Assembly (NCBI RefSeq): GCF_001586275.1
Contig: NZ_CP014545.1
Location: forward strand, 558,001-622,000
From: Sphingorhabdus sp. M41
Lineage (GTDB): Bacteria > Pseudomonadota > Alphaproteobacteria > Sphingomonadales > Sphingomonadaceae
DNA length: 64,000 bases
Reading direction: 5' to 3'
Each line of letters begins with the position of its first letter. The first letter of the stretch is position 1. The notes below the pieces were generated by a model. The model was not told where the DNA came from, did no database searches, and worked only from the letters and a program-made list of their open reading frames with translations. The position numbers were made by a program, and so were the translations under genes. Positions 35,156 through 43,874 of this stretch are shown here, piece after piece.

Positions 35156-35887
35156 GTGCCGCGCGCATTGACCTATGTTCTGATCCTGTTGGCGGTGATC
35201 GCCGTGGCCTTGTTCTTCCTGCCGCTAAGGCTCGCGGTGGGCATGGCGGGGCTGGAAGGGTCGCGTTTCTCGGCCAAGGCGATCAGCGGAACGGTCTGGA
35301 ACGGCCGGATCGAGGGCGCGCAGCTTGGGCCGTTTCCGCTCGGCGATCTCGGTGCCGGGGTGCGGGTGCTGCCGTTGCTGACCGGTCGGGTGCTGATGGA
35401 TCTGGAACGGCCGCCGGTCGCGGGTGATTCCGGACTGGTCGCAACCGTCGGCAAGTCGGGCAACAGCCTGTTGCTGCAGGATGTGACGACAATGTTGAGC
35501 GTCGGCCGTCAACTGGCGCCGCTACCGGCCTCCGCGATCGACCTGCAGGGGGTCAGCATCAGCTTTGCCGGTGGCCGCTGCCAGTCGGCGAGCGGACAGG
35601 TGCGGGTGTCGCTCGACGCCAATATCCCCGGGCTGAACCTCAAGCAGGGTCTGCTCGGCAAGGCAGAATGTCAGGATGGAACGCTGGTGCTGCCGCTGCA
35701 AAGCGGGTCCGGCATGGAGAAGCTCACGGTAAAACTTGAAGGCAATGGCTTTTATACCGCCAGACTGTTCTTGTCCGGTAGCGACCGCGCCTGGACCCTG
35801 CTATTGCCGACCCTTGGCTTTCGCAAGGTTCCCAGCGGCTACGCGATCAAGGTTGCAGGACAGTTGGGACAGAGGAACGGACAATGA
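35156..35887 (+). CDS. GspN-like type II secretion protein N
   Basis: A 243-residue protein with one N-terminal membrane helix (residues 6-25) and a beta-rich periplasmic part. It contains SGTVWNGRIEGAQLG and a G-V-S-I-S-F-A-G-G strand typical of GspN, an accessory protein of type II secretion. Start is GTG. No other gsp gene is nearby, so it is separated from its machinery or works apart from it. The stop overlaps the next start by 4 bp. Confidence 0.75.
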   Translation: MPRALTYVLILLAVIAVALFFLPLRLAVGMAGLEGSRFSAKAISGTVWNGRIEGAQLGPFPLGDLGAGVRVLPLLTGRVLMDLERPPVAGDSGLVATVGKSGNSLLLQDVTTMLSVGRQLAPLPASAIDLQGVSISFAGGRCQSASGQVRVSLDANIPGLNLKQGLLGKAECQDGTLVLPLQSGSGMEKLTVKLEGNGFYTARLFLSGSDRAWTLLLPTLGFRKVPSGYAIKVAGQLGQRNGQ

Positions 35888-36897
35888 GTGAAATGGGCCC
35901 CAAGGCGGTAAAATTTTCGATCCTTGACCTCTCCCCGGTGCCGCTGGGGAGCGACGTGAAAACCGCGCTCGACCGGTCGCTGGCGCTTGCGCAGCATGGC
36001 GAGGCGCTTGGCTACGAGCGATTCTGGATGGCCGAACATCACGGCATGGAAGGTATTGCCAGCGCCGCGACTGCAGTCGCCCTGTCGCATATCGGGCAGG
36101 GGACCAAGACCATCCGGATCGGTGCCGGCGGGATCATGCTGCCCAATCATGCGCCGATGGTGATCGCCGAGCAATTCGGTACCCTGGAAGCGCTGTTTCC
36201 GGGCCGGATTGACCTTGGCCTCGGTCGCGCACCAGGATCGGACCAGCGGACAGCCCAGGCGCTGCGCCGCAATCTCAACAGCGATGCCAACGAGTTTCCG
36301 CGCGACGTGCTCGAATTGCAGGCATTTCTTGCCGGTGATGACCGGCTCGGTATCCAGGCGACACCGGGGCAGGGGACCAATATCCCGCTATATATTCTCG
36401 GCAGCAGCCTGTTCGGCGCGCAACTGGCGGCGGCTCTGGGTCTGCCCTACGCCTTTGCCTCGCATTTTGCGCCGCAGATGCTGGATGAAGCGCTCCGGAT
36501 TTACCGCCGGGATTTCAAGCCGTCCGACCAGCTTGCAGAGCCCTATGTCCTGTGCGGCTTCAATATTTTTGCGGCCGACAGCGACGAGGAAGCGGAATAT
36601 CTGTCCAGCTCGATGATGCAGAGCTTTGTCGCTCTGCGCACTGGCAATCCGGGCAAAATGCCGCCGCCGGTAGAAGGCTATCGCGCGAGTCTGCCGCCGC
36701 AGGCCCAGTCGATGCTCGAACAGATAATGCAGGGCAGCGCTATTGGTTCACCGGACAAGGTCAAGCAGGGTGTCGAGCGGTTCATTGACCGGACCGGTGC
36801 CGATGAACTGATCATTTCCGGATCAATCTTTGATCAGGCCGCGCGCGAGAAAAGCTATACTATCGCCGCCAATATTCGGGAATTGATCGCTGCCTAG
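35884..36897 (+). CDS. Luciferase-like (LLM) flavin-dependent oxidoreductase
   Basis: A 337-residue TIM-barrel flavoprotein of the bacterial luciferase family. The start SILDLSPVPLG, then GYERFWMAEHHGMEGIASAA, IRIGAGGIMLPNHAP and GRIDLGLGRAPGSD match the MsnO8/YhbW-type subgroup, which uses reduced FMN. The substrate is unknown. It is coupled to the GspN-like gene by an ATGA overlap, though a functional link is not evident. Confidence 0.92.
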   Translation: MSEMGPKAVKFSILDLSPVPLGSDVKTALDRSLALAQHGEALGYERFWMAEHHGMEGIASAATAVALSHIGQGTKTIRIGAGGIMLPNHAPMVIAEQFGTLEALFPGRIDLGLGRAPGSDQRTAQALRRNLNSDANEFPRDVLELQAFLAGDDRLGIQATPGQGTNIPLYILGSSLFGAQLAAALGLPYAFASHFAPQMLDEALRIYRRDFKPSDQLAEPYVLCGFNIFAADSDEEAEYLSSSMMQSFVALRTGNPGKMPPPVEGYRASLPPQAQSMLEQIMQGSAIGSPDKVKQGVERFIDRTGADELIISGSIFDQAAREKSYTIAANIRELIAA

Positions 36898-36944
36898 GAC
36901 GAAAATGGTTTGAACAAGCCTTGATTTTACGGTCCGGCCTGCGC

Positions 36945-38276
36945 ATGACTCTGGCCGATCAAAATTCCGAAATATACGCCCCCAAGGGAGACGACATATT
37001 GCCACGTTCAGGTAGAAACTCAGCACTTCGGGACTTTCTAAAAAGCGAAGCGGCAGGCGGCATATTGTTGATGTTCGCTGCCGCGCTGGCGATGGTGGTG
37101 GCCAACAGTCCGCTTTATGAAATGTACCATCATTTTCTGCATGAAATGAAGGGGCCGGTCCTTTCCGCCAAATTGGGGCCGATGACCCCGCATTTGTGGA
37201 TCAATGACGGGCTGATGGCGATTTTCTTCCTGCTGGTCGGGCTGGAAATCAAGCGTGAATTTGTCGACGGCCGGCTCAACAGCTGGGATCGCCGGCGTCT
37301 GCCGGTGGTCGCTGCCGCGGCCGGGATGGCGGTCCCGGCGCTGATCTACCTGGTCATCGTCAAGGATTTTCCCGCGCTCTACAATGGCTGGGCGATACCG
37401 GCGGCGACCGATATTGCCTTTGCGATTGGCGTACTTGCCCTGCTCGGGCCGCGCGCTCCAACCTCGCTCAAGCTGTTTCTGGTCACCGTCGCCATCGTCG
37501 ACGACATGGGAGCAGTGGCTATTATCGCGCTGGTCTATACCGCCGAGATCAACGGTGCGGCGCTTCTGGCCAGCGCCGCGATATTGGCGATCATGTATAC
37601 GATGAACCGCAATGGCGTGCTCAAGCTCTGGCCTTATCTGATTTTTGCCGGATTGCTGTGGTATGCCGTGCTGATGTCCGGCGTCCATGCGACAATAGCC
37701 GGGGTATTGGCGGCTATGGTTATCCCGATCGTGGTCACGCCAACCTCGCCGGATGCGGAAAATTCCCCGCTCCACCGGCTGGAACACGCGATTTCGCCGT
37801 GGAGCGCCTTCCTGATCGTACCGGTTTTCGGCTTTGCCAACGCCGGCGTGTCGCTTCAGGGTATTGGCATGGACCAGATTTTTGCGCCTTTGCCACTGGG
37901 CATCGCCGCCGGCCTGTTCTTCGGCAAGCAGATCGCGATTTTTGCCAGCGTCTGGATTTCGGTTAAGACCGGTTTCGCCGGACGGCTTGGTGGAGCCAGC
38001 TGGTTGCAAGTCTATGGTGTGGCGATGCTTTGCGGTATCGGTTTCACGATGAGTCTGTTCATCGGCGCGCTGGCATTCCCCGGCAATGAACTGCTGATCG
38101 AGGAAGCCAAGATCGGCGTACTTGGCGGATCGGTGCTTTCGGCGGTTGTCGGTTTCTGCATATTGCGCTTTGCGCCGCAGGGCCGCCATCTGGAATCGCT
38201 GGACGAGGAAGAGGCAGAGGAACTGCTTGACGTTTTGCCGGATGCGGAAGCGCAAAAGCTGAAAGACGCCCTTTGA
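36945..38276 (+). CDS. nhaA: Na+/H+ antiporter NhaA
   Basis: About 443 residues with eleven or twelve membrane helices. PAATDIAFAIGVLALLG carries the conserved TD of the unwound helix and VAIVDDMGAVAIIA the ion-binding Asp pair. NhaA exports two Na+... per cycle is not seen directly, but the family exchanges Na+ (or Li+) for protons at the inner membrane and sets internal pH and salt balance. An acidic tail (LDEEEAEELLDVLPDAEAQ) is extra. Start is uncertain: TTG at 36999 has AAGGGAG seven bases upstream and may be the true one. Confidence 0.93.
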   Translation: MTLADQNSEIYAPKGDDILPRSGRNSALRDFLKSEAAGGILLMFAAALAMVVANSPLYEMYHHFLHEMKGPVLSAKLGPMTPHLWINDGLMAIFFLLVGLEIKREFVDGRLNSWDRRRLPVVAAAAGMAVPALIYLVIVKDFPALYNGWAIPAATDIAFAIGVLALLGPRAPTSLKLFLVTVAIVDDMGAVAIIALVYTAEINGAALLASAAILAIMYTMNRNGVLKLWPYLIFAGLLWYAVLMSGVHATIAGVLAAMVIPIVVTPTSPDAENSPLHRLEHAISPWSAFLIVPVFGFANAGVSLQGIGMDQIFAPLPLGIAAGLFFGKQIAIFASVWISVKTGFAGRLGGASWLQVYGVAMLCGIGFTMSLFIGALAFPGNELLIEEAKIGVLGGSVLSAVVGFCILRFAPQGRHLESLDEEEAEELLDVLPDAEAQKLKDAL

Positions 38277-39613
38277 AAACTGCCGGCCTTGTTGCCGTTG
38301 CCTGGCTGGCGATTTCCGCCGGGACATTGGCCGCTGCACCGGGAGCTGCGCCAGCGATCACCGACACGGCTGGCCTGAAAGCATCGAGCGAGCTTGGCGA
38401 TATAGCCTCCGACTATGTGAAGCTTACGCTGGCGCTTGGCGAAAAAGAAGCCGGCTATGTCGATGCCTATTATGGTCCGGCGCAATGGGCAGAAGCGGCG
38501 AAGACAGACCCGCGCGATATGCGCGAACTTGGCAATGCGATTGTTGATCTGATGCTGCGGCTCGATGCGCTGACCGTCAGCGATGATCCGCTGGTCGAGG
38601 CGCGCAGGCACTTTCTGTCGGCACAGCTTGAGGCAGCCCACACTCGTCACGCGATGATGCAGGGCGAGAGCTTCTCCTTCGTCAGGGAAGCCAAGGGGCT
38701 GTTCGGGGTGACGCCCGAGCTGAGGCCGTTGGTGGAATTTGATCCGGTACTCGAGGAGATCGAAAATATAGCGCCGGGCGAAGGACCGCTCAGCGAGCGG
38801 GTGGCGGCGTTTGAAAAGAACTATATCATCCCTGCGGACCGGCTGCAGACGGTGTTCGATACCGCAATCGCCGAATGCAAGGCGCGGACGGCCGCATATT
38901 TCGATCTGCCCGAGGGCGAGAATTTCAAGCTGGAATTTGTCACCGGCAAAAGCTGGAGCGGTTATAATTATTACCAGGGCAATTATCAGAGCCTGATCCA
39001 GGTCAACACCGACCTGCCGATCTTCATCGGGCGCGCCGTCGATCTCGGCTGCCACGAAGGCTATCCCGGCCATCATGTCTATAATATGCTGCTCGAGAAA
39101 AATCTGACCAACGGTCATGGCTGGCAGGAATTTTCCGCCTATCCGCTCTATTCGCCGCAAAGCCTGATCGCCGAAGGGTCGGCCAATTACGGTATCGAGT
39201 TGGCGTTCAGCGGCCAGGAGCGGCTGGATTACGAGCGCGATGTTCTTTACCCGCTCGCCGGCCTCGATCCCGACACGGCGGCGGCTTACTGGGCGCTGCA
39301 GATCGCGAAACAGGCGCTCAGCGGCGCGCGGATGACGATTGCGCAGCAATATCTCGATGGAGAGATTACGCGCGAGCAAGCGATCGCGCTCAACCAGAAA
39401 TATCAGCTGGTCTCGCGCGAGCGCGCCGAGCAGATGACCGATTTCAACGAGCAATATCGCAGCTATGTGATCAACTATGGTCTTGGCATGGAAATGGTCC
39501 GCGACTGGGTCGAAGCGCAAGGCGACGCGCCGCTGTGGCGCTGGAAGGCGATGGAGCGGTTGCTGAGCGAGCCGATGCTGCCGGGGGACCTTGCAGCTGA
39601 ATCCGTGAAGTGA
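38273..39613 (+). CDS. DUF885-family exported metallopeptidase-like protein
   Basis: A 446-residue protein with a signal peptide (KTAGLVAVAWLAISAG ... LAAA). The DUF885 signature is GCHEGYPGHHVYN, an HExxPGHH variant zinc site, with a downstream Glu in SLIAEGSANYGIE. The family is thought to be zinc carboxypeptidase-like. The start is a TTG overlapping the nhaA stop (TTGA) and is followed directly by the signal peptide. Its end overlaps the YkvA gene by 4 bp. Confidence 0.87.
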   Translation: MKTAGLVAVAWLAISAGTLAAAPGAAPAITDTAGLKASSELGDIASDYVKLTLALGEKEAGYVDAYYGPAQWAEAAKTDPRDMRELGNAIVDLMLRLDALTVSDDPLVEARRHFLSAQLEAAHTRHAMMQGESFSFVREAKGLFGVTPELRPLVEFDPVLEEIENIAPGEGPLSERVAAFEKNYIIPADRLQTVFDTAIAECKARTAAYFDLPEGENFKLEFVTGKSWSGYNYYQGNYQSLIQVNTDLPIFIGRAVDLGCHEGYPGHHVYNMLLEKNLTNGHGWQEFSAYPLYSPQSLIAEGSANYGIELAFSGQERLDYERDVLYPLAGLDPDTAAAYWALQIAKQALSGARMTIAQQYLDGEITREQAIALNQKYQLVSRERAEQMTDFNEQYRSYVINYGLGMEMVRDWVEAQGDAPLWRWKAMERLLSEPMLPGDLAAESVK

Positions 39614-39975
39614 GCCTCAGAACCTGGGCACAGAATCTCAAACGGGACATATTGGCGCTGTGGGTCGCCGCACGGGACAAGCGGACCCCTTTGGCAGCAA
39701 AAATTCTGGCTGCTGCGGTTGCTGCTTACGCGTTCAGCCCGATCGACCTGATACCGGACTTCCTGCCTGTTATCGGTTATCTGGATGACTTGATAATCAT
39801 CCCTATCGGGGTTGCGCTCATCTTGCGGATGATTCCCAAAACGCTGATGGCCGAATATCGGCAGAAAGCCCTGAAGATCGATTTCAGGCCAAACAGCCGC
39901 AGGGCCGCAATTTGCATATTGCTGATGTGGATTGGCGCTGCCTACTGGCTGATTCGGGCGCTGGATTTAGTGTAA
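39610..39975 (+). CDS. YkvA family (DUF1232) membrane protein
   Basis: A 121-residue protein with the DUF1232 signature AYAFSPIDLIPDFLPVIGYL followed by DDLIIIPIG, and a second helix near the C-terminus (ICILLMWIGAAYWLIRAL). Start is GTG overlapping the previous stop (GTGA). The molecular role of the family is not known. Confidence 0.9.
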   Translation: MSLRTWAQNLKRDILALWVAARDKRTPLAAKILAAAVAAYAFSPIDLIPDFLPVIGYLDDLIIIPIGVALILRMIPKTLMAEYRQKALKIDFRPNSRRAAICILLMWIGAAYWLIRALDLV

Positions 39976-40138
39976 ACGAATATCGAAACCGTCGTGAAAA
40001 ACGGCCCCGGTCGCGGCCTTATAAATCGCGCTTGCACAACTTCCAAAAGGGAGTAATGGCGATTCGCTACGGTCGAGATTGTCTTCCTAACGCCGCGAGC
40101 AACGTTGTTTGTGTGTTTATTCAGGGAAACAGGATAAT

Positions 40139-41704
40139 ATGCCCTTCAATCTCTTCGGACGTATCAAACCCCTCGACGCCATCCTCGCTACCGCAGAAAA
40201 AAAGGCCCTGACCCGCACGCTCGGGCCGGTCCAGCTGACCTTATTGGGCGTCGGGGCGATCATCGGCACCGGGATTTTCGTGCTGACATCGGAGGCGGCG
40301 CAGAAGGCGGGCCCCGGCATGATGTGGAGCTTCGTGATCGCCGGGCTGGTGTGCGCGGTTGCCGCGCTCTGCTATTCGGAACTGGCCTCGATGGTGCCGG
40401 TATCGGGCTCCGCCTATACCTATACATATGCGGTGATGGGCGAGCTGCTCGCGTGGATGGTCGGCTGGGCGCTGATCCTGGAATATGCGGTGGCGGCGAG
40501 CGCGGTTTCGGTCGGCTGGTCGGGCTATTTTGTCGGCCTGCTGGCCAATGCCGGGATCCATTTGCCGACCGCGCTGACCATTGGCAGCTATGCGCCGGGC
40601 GGGCTGATCAATCTGCCGGCGCTGGTGATTGCGCTGCTCGTCACCTTTCTGCTGATGATCGGCACCAGCGAGAGTGCCAAGGTCAATGCGGTGCTGGTCG
40701 CGATCAAGGTCACGGCGCTGACCATGTTCATCGTGCTCACCCTGCCGATGATGCAGGGACAGAATTTCGATCCGTTCCTGCCCAATGGCTGGTTCGGCGA
40801 GAGCCGCGGTTTTGGTGCAGTCGGTGCCGCAGCCTCGATATTTTTCGCTTATGTCGGTTTCGACGCGGTGTCGACCGCGGCCGAGGAGACCAAGAATCCG
40901 CAACGCAATGTGCCGATCGGCCTGATCGGCAGCCTGGCGATTTGCACGGTTTTCTATCTGCTGGTCGCCGCCGGCGCGATTGGTACGGTCGGTGCGCAGC
41001 CGATTGTCGATGCCGCCGGCAATGTGCTGGCGCCCGGCAGCACTGCCTTTGCCGCGCAATGCCAAGCCCTGCTGACGGCGGGCCACGAACCTCTGGTGTG
41101 CAGCCACGAGGCGCTGGCTTTCGTGCTGCGGAATATCGGTTATCCGGCCTTTGGCAATATCATAGGGATAGCCGCGTTCCTCGCCTTGCCATCGGTCATA
41201 TTGATCATGCTGTTCGGCCAGACCCGGATTTTCTTCGTGATGGCGCGCGACGGGCTGTTGCCGGAAAAGCTCGCCACTATTCACCCGAAATGGAAAACAC
41301 CACATATCGTGACCGCCATCACCGGGGTCGCGGTATCGATATTCGCGGCCTTCCTGCCTGTCGGCAAGCTGGCTGATATCTCCAATTCGGGGACCTTGTT
41401 CGCCTTTCTGATGGTCGCAGTGGCGGTGTTGATCCTGCGCCGCACCGATCCCGGCCGGCATCGCCCGTTCCGCACGCCTCTAGTGTGGATCGTCGCACCA
41501 CTGGCGATCGTCGGCTGTCTGGGGCTTTTCTATAATCTGCCGATGGAAGCGAAGCTGGTATTGCCGATATGGGGCGGCATCGGGCTGCTGCTCTATTATG
41601 CTTATGGTTACAGAAAGAGCCATGTCGGGCGCGGCCATATCGAGGTGCACGAGGCGGATGCCGATGCACCACCCCAGCCAGTTCCGCCAATCAGCGACCA
41701 ATAA
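40139..41704 (+). CDS. Amino-acid permease, APC superfamily (CAT-like)
   Basis: A 521-residue transporter with twelve to fourteen helices. GVGAIIGTGIFVLTSEAA is the helix-1 substrate motif of APC carriers, and FFAYVGFDAVSTAAEETKNPQRNVPIG is the CAT-type signature in the middle. It probably imports cationic or other amino acids by proton or exchange coupling. The ATG at 40139 follows AGGA and is preferred over one 30 bases earlier. It stands alone with its own upstream region of about 160 bases. Confidence 0.92.
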   Translation: MPFNLFGRIKPLDAILATAEKKALTRTLGPVQLTLLGVGAIIGTGIFVLTSEAAQKAGPGMMWSFVIAGLVCAVAALCYSELASMVPVSGSAYTYTYAVMGELLAWMVGWALILEYAVAASAVSVGWSGYFVGLLANAGIHLPTALTIGSYAPGGLINLPALVIALLVTFLLMIGTSESAKVNAVLVAIKVTALTMFIVLTLPMMQGQNFDPFLPNGWFGESRGFGAVGAAASIFFAYVGFDAVSTAAEETKNPQRNVPIGLIGSLAICTVFYLLVAAGAIGTVGAQPIVDAAGNVLAPGSTAFAAQCQALLTAGHEPLVCSHEALAFVLRNIGYPAFGNIIGIAAFLALPSVILIMLFGQTRIFFVMARDGLLPEKLATIHPKWKTPHIVTAITGVAVSIFAAFLPVGKLADISNSGTLFAFLMVAVAVLILRRTDPGRHRPFRTPLVWIVAPLAIVGCLGLFYNLPMEAKLVLPIWGGIGLLLYYAYGYRKSHVGRGHIEVHEADADAPPQPVPPISDQ

Positions 41705-41829
41705 GCTGCCTTTGCAGCCCGTAAATTACAGCGCGGAATTAACTATCTGCTAACCAATTTCGTTCACTCCTGTTTGTGAAACATGCACCGCACCCGCAAT
41801 GGGCGCACCATGGACAGGGAACGGACTTT

Positions 41830-43416
41830 ATGACCAGACAGAGCACGCCCGCGAATTCACCGGTAGATGTAGCCATTATTGGCGCGGGGCCGGCGGGGCT
41901 GACCGCGGCCTATCTGCTTTCGAAGAAGGGCTTTTCGGTCAAGGTGATCGAAAAAGACCCGAAATATGTCGGCGGGATCAGCCGGACGGTGGAGCATGAA
42001 GGTTTCCGCTTTGATATTGGCGGGCATCGCTTCTTTTCGAAAAGCCAGGAAGTGGTTGATCTGTGGAATGAGATCCTGCCTGACGACTTTATCCAGCGCC
42101 CCCGGATGAGCCGGATCTATTATGAGGGCAAATTCTACAGCTATCCCCTGCGTGCCTTTGAAGCGCTCTGGAATCTCGGCATCTGGCGTTCTACGCTTTG
42201 CATGCTCAGCTATGGCAAGGCGAAGATCTTCCCGAACAAGAATGTGAAGAGCTTTGAAGACTGGACGGTCAATCAGTTCGGCTACAAGCTCTATTCGATT
42301 TTCTTCAAGACCTATACCGAGAAGGTCTGGGGCATGCCGTGCGACGAGATGTCGGCTGACTGGGCGGCGCAGCGGATCAAGGGCCTGAGCCTGTGGAACG
42401 CGGTCACCGATGGCCTGAAGCGCTCGCTCGGCCTCAACAAGACGCCCAATGACGGACAGGAAGTCAAAACCCTGCTCGAAACCTTCCGCTATCCCCGCCT
42501 CGGCCCAGGCATGATGTGGGATGCGGCGAAAGCGCATGTCGAAGCCAGGGGCAATGAAGTGTTGATGGGGCATAGCCTCAAGCAGCTTGCCCAGGATGCT
42601 GACGGCAACTGGCGGATGAGCACGACCAGCGCCGATGGCGAAACCATCATCAATGCCAAACATGTCATTTCGAGCGCGCCGATGCGCGAGCTCGCGACCC
42701 GGATCCACCCGCTGCCGCAGTCGTTGCCGGAAGCGCAGGATCTCAACTATCGCGACTTTCTGACGGTGGCGATCAAGGTCAAATCGGACGATCTGTTTCC
42801 CGATAACTGGATCTATATCCATGATGATCGCGTGCAGGTTGGCCGCGTGCAGAATTTCCGCAGCTGGTCCCCCGAAATGGTGCCGGACGAGAATATCGCC
42901 TGTGTCGGCCTGGAATATTTTTGTTTTGAAAACGACCGCCTCTGGTCCTCTTCCGACGAAGACCTGATCGAGCTGGCCAAGAGTGAAATGGCGATCCTGG
43001 GCCTGTGCAAACCCGAAGATGTCGTTGGCGGCTCGGTTGTCCGTCAGGAAAAGGCCTATCCGGTCTATGACGATGCCTATGAACAAAATGTCGCCACCAT
43101 GCGCGATGATCTGGAAAATCGCTTCCCGACGCTGCACATGGTTGGTCGCAACGGCATGCACCGCTATAATAATCAGGATCATGCAATGATGACGGCGATG
43201 CTGACGGTGGAAAATATCGAGGCCGGCACCCGCAAATGGAATGTCTGGAACGTCAACGAAGACGCCGAATATCACGAATCGGGTGATGAAGGTGCACAGC
43301 AGGTCATCGCCGAAGAAATCAGCGAAGACCGTCTCGCGGCGCTCGAAAGCATGCGCGATGTGCCGAAGCGGATCGAGGAAGCCGTGCCCGCAGCCAAGCC
43401 ATCCAAAGCGGCGTAA
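41830..43416 (+). CDS. UDP-galactopyranose mutase-like FAD oxidoreductase
   Basis: A 528-residue flavoprotein. VAIIGAGPAGLTAAYLL binds FAD, GFRFDIGGHRFFSKS follows, and near the end GRNGMHRYNNQDHAM resembles the flavin-contact region of UDP-galactopyranose mutase and related NAD(P)/FAD enzymes. It is longer than Glf by over 100 residues, with an Ala/Glu/Lys tail. The ATG at 41830 (AGGGA upstream) is preferred to 41776. Followed by GtrA, a sulfatase-fold membrane protein and a GT-C-like protein, it probably makes or isomerises a sugar for a surface glycan. Confidence 0.82.
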   Translation: MTRQSTPANSPVDVAIIGAGPAGLTAAYLLSKKGFSVKVIEKDPKYVGGISRTVEHEGFRFDIGGHRFFSKSQEVVDLWNEILPDDFIQRPRMSRIYYEGKFYSYPLRAFEALWNLGIWRSTLCMLSYGKAKIFPNKNVKSFEDWTVNQFGYKLYSIFFKTYTEKVWGMPCDEMSADWAAQRIKGLSLWNAVTDGLKRSLGLNKTPNDGQEVKTLLETFRYPRLGPGMMWDAAKAHVEARGNEVLMGHSLKQLAQDADGNWRMSTTSADGETIINAKHVISSAPMRELATRIHPLPQSLPEAQDLNYRDFLTVAIKVKSDDLFPDNWIYIHDDRVQVGRVQNFRSWSPEMVPDENIACVGLEYFCFENDRLWSSSDEDLIELAKSEMAILGLCKPEDVVGGSVVRQEKAYPVYDDAYEQNVATMRDDLENRFPTLHMVGRNGMHRYNNQDHAMMTAMLTVENIEAGTRKWNVWNVNEDAEYHESGDEGAQQVIAEEISEDRLAALESMRDVPKRIEEAVPAAKPSKAA

Positions 43417-43421
43417 ACCTG

Positions 43422-43874
43422 ATGGAACGCAGCGGCGCAGACAGACGGTCGGTCATCGGTGGCTGGATAGGCAATTTGCCTGCTCCGCTGGCGCTGCTCA
43501 ACCGGTTCTCGATCACTCGCTATTTACTGGCGAGTGTCGTCAGTCTGGCATTTGATGTCGCCCTGTTCATGGTGTTGGTCGCTTTTCTGGTCGATCCGGG
43601 ATGGGCTTCGGCAGCGGGCTATAGCGTCGGCATCATCGTCCACTGGCTGATTTCATCCAGCTTTGTCTTTCCCGGCAAGGCGCGCAATGGCGCGGCGCTG
43701 CAATTGCAGCGGCTTGGATTCATCGGCACGGCTGTGCTCGGGCTCGGCATAACGGTCAGCATCGTCAGCGGGCTTACCAGTGCTGGCGTCCTGCCGGTCA
43801 TGGCCAAGGCAGCGGCCGTCGCAGTCAGTTTCTTTGCCGTCTATTTTACGCGCAAATATGGTGTGTTCCGGTGA
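43422..43874 (+). CDS. GtrA-family membrane protein
   Basis: A 150-residue protein with four hydrophobic helices. RYLLASVVSLAFDVALFM, then HWLISSSFVFPG and FFAVYFTRKYGVF at the end, are GtrA/DPMS signatures. Family members help move polyprenyl-linked sugars across the inner membrane or anchor their synthases. It begins 5 bases after the flavoprotein gene and its stop overlaps the next start (GTGA). Confidence 0.9.
   Translation: MERSGADRRSVIGGWIGNLPAPLALLNRFSITRYLLASVVSLAFDVALFMVLVAFLVDPGWASAAGYSVGIIVHWLISSSFVFPGKARNGAALQLQRLGFIGTAVLGLGITVSIVSGLTSAGVLPVMAKAAAVAVSFFAVYFTRKYGVFR

Noticed and set aside
38012-39520. 502-codon minus-strand frame
   Set aside because: Antisense to nhaA and the DUF885 gene, both well supported.
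40056-40211. 51-codon frame with a fair ribosome site upstream of the permease gene
   Set aside because: It overlaps the permease start in another frame and its product ends in Ser/Pro/Lys residues typical of a shadow. A regulatory leader peptide is possible but unsupported.
41739-41753. TTAA-N7-CTAA, a 7-of-8 match to the CtrA full site
   Set aside because: One mismatch in an A+T-rich intergenic region is likely by chance, and the gene downstream has no cell-cycle role.
41857-43275. 472-codon minus-strand frame
   Set aside because: Shadow of the UGM-like flavoprotein gene.
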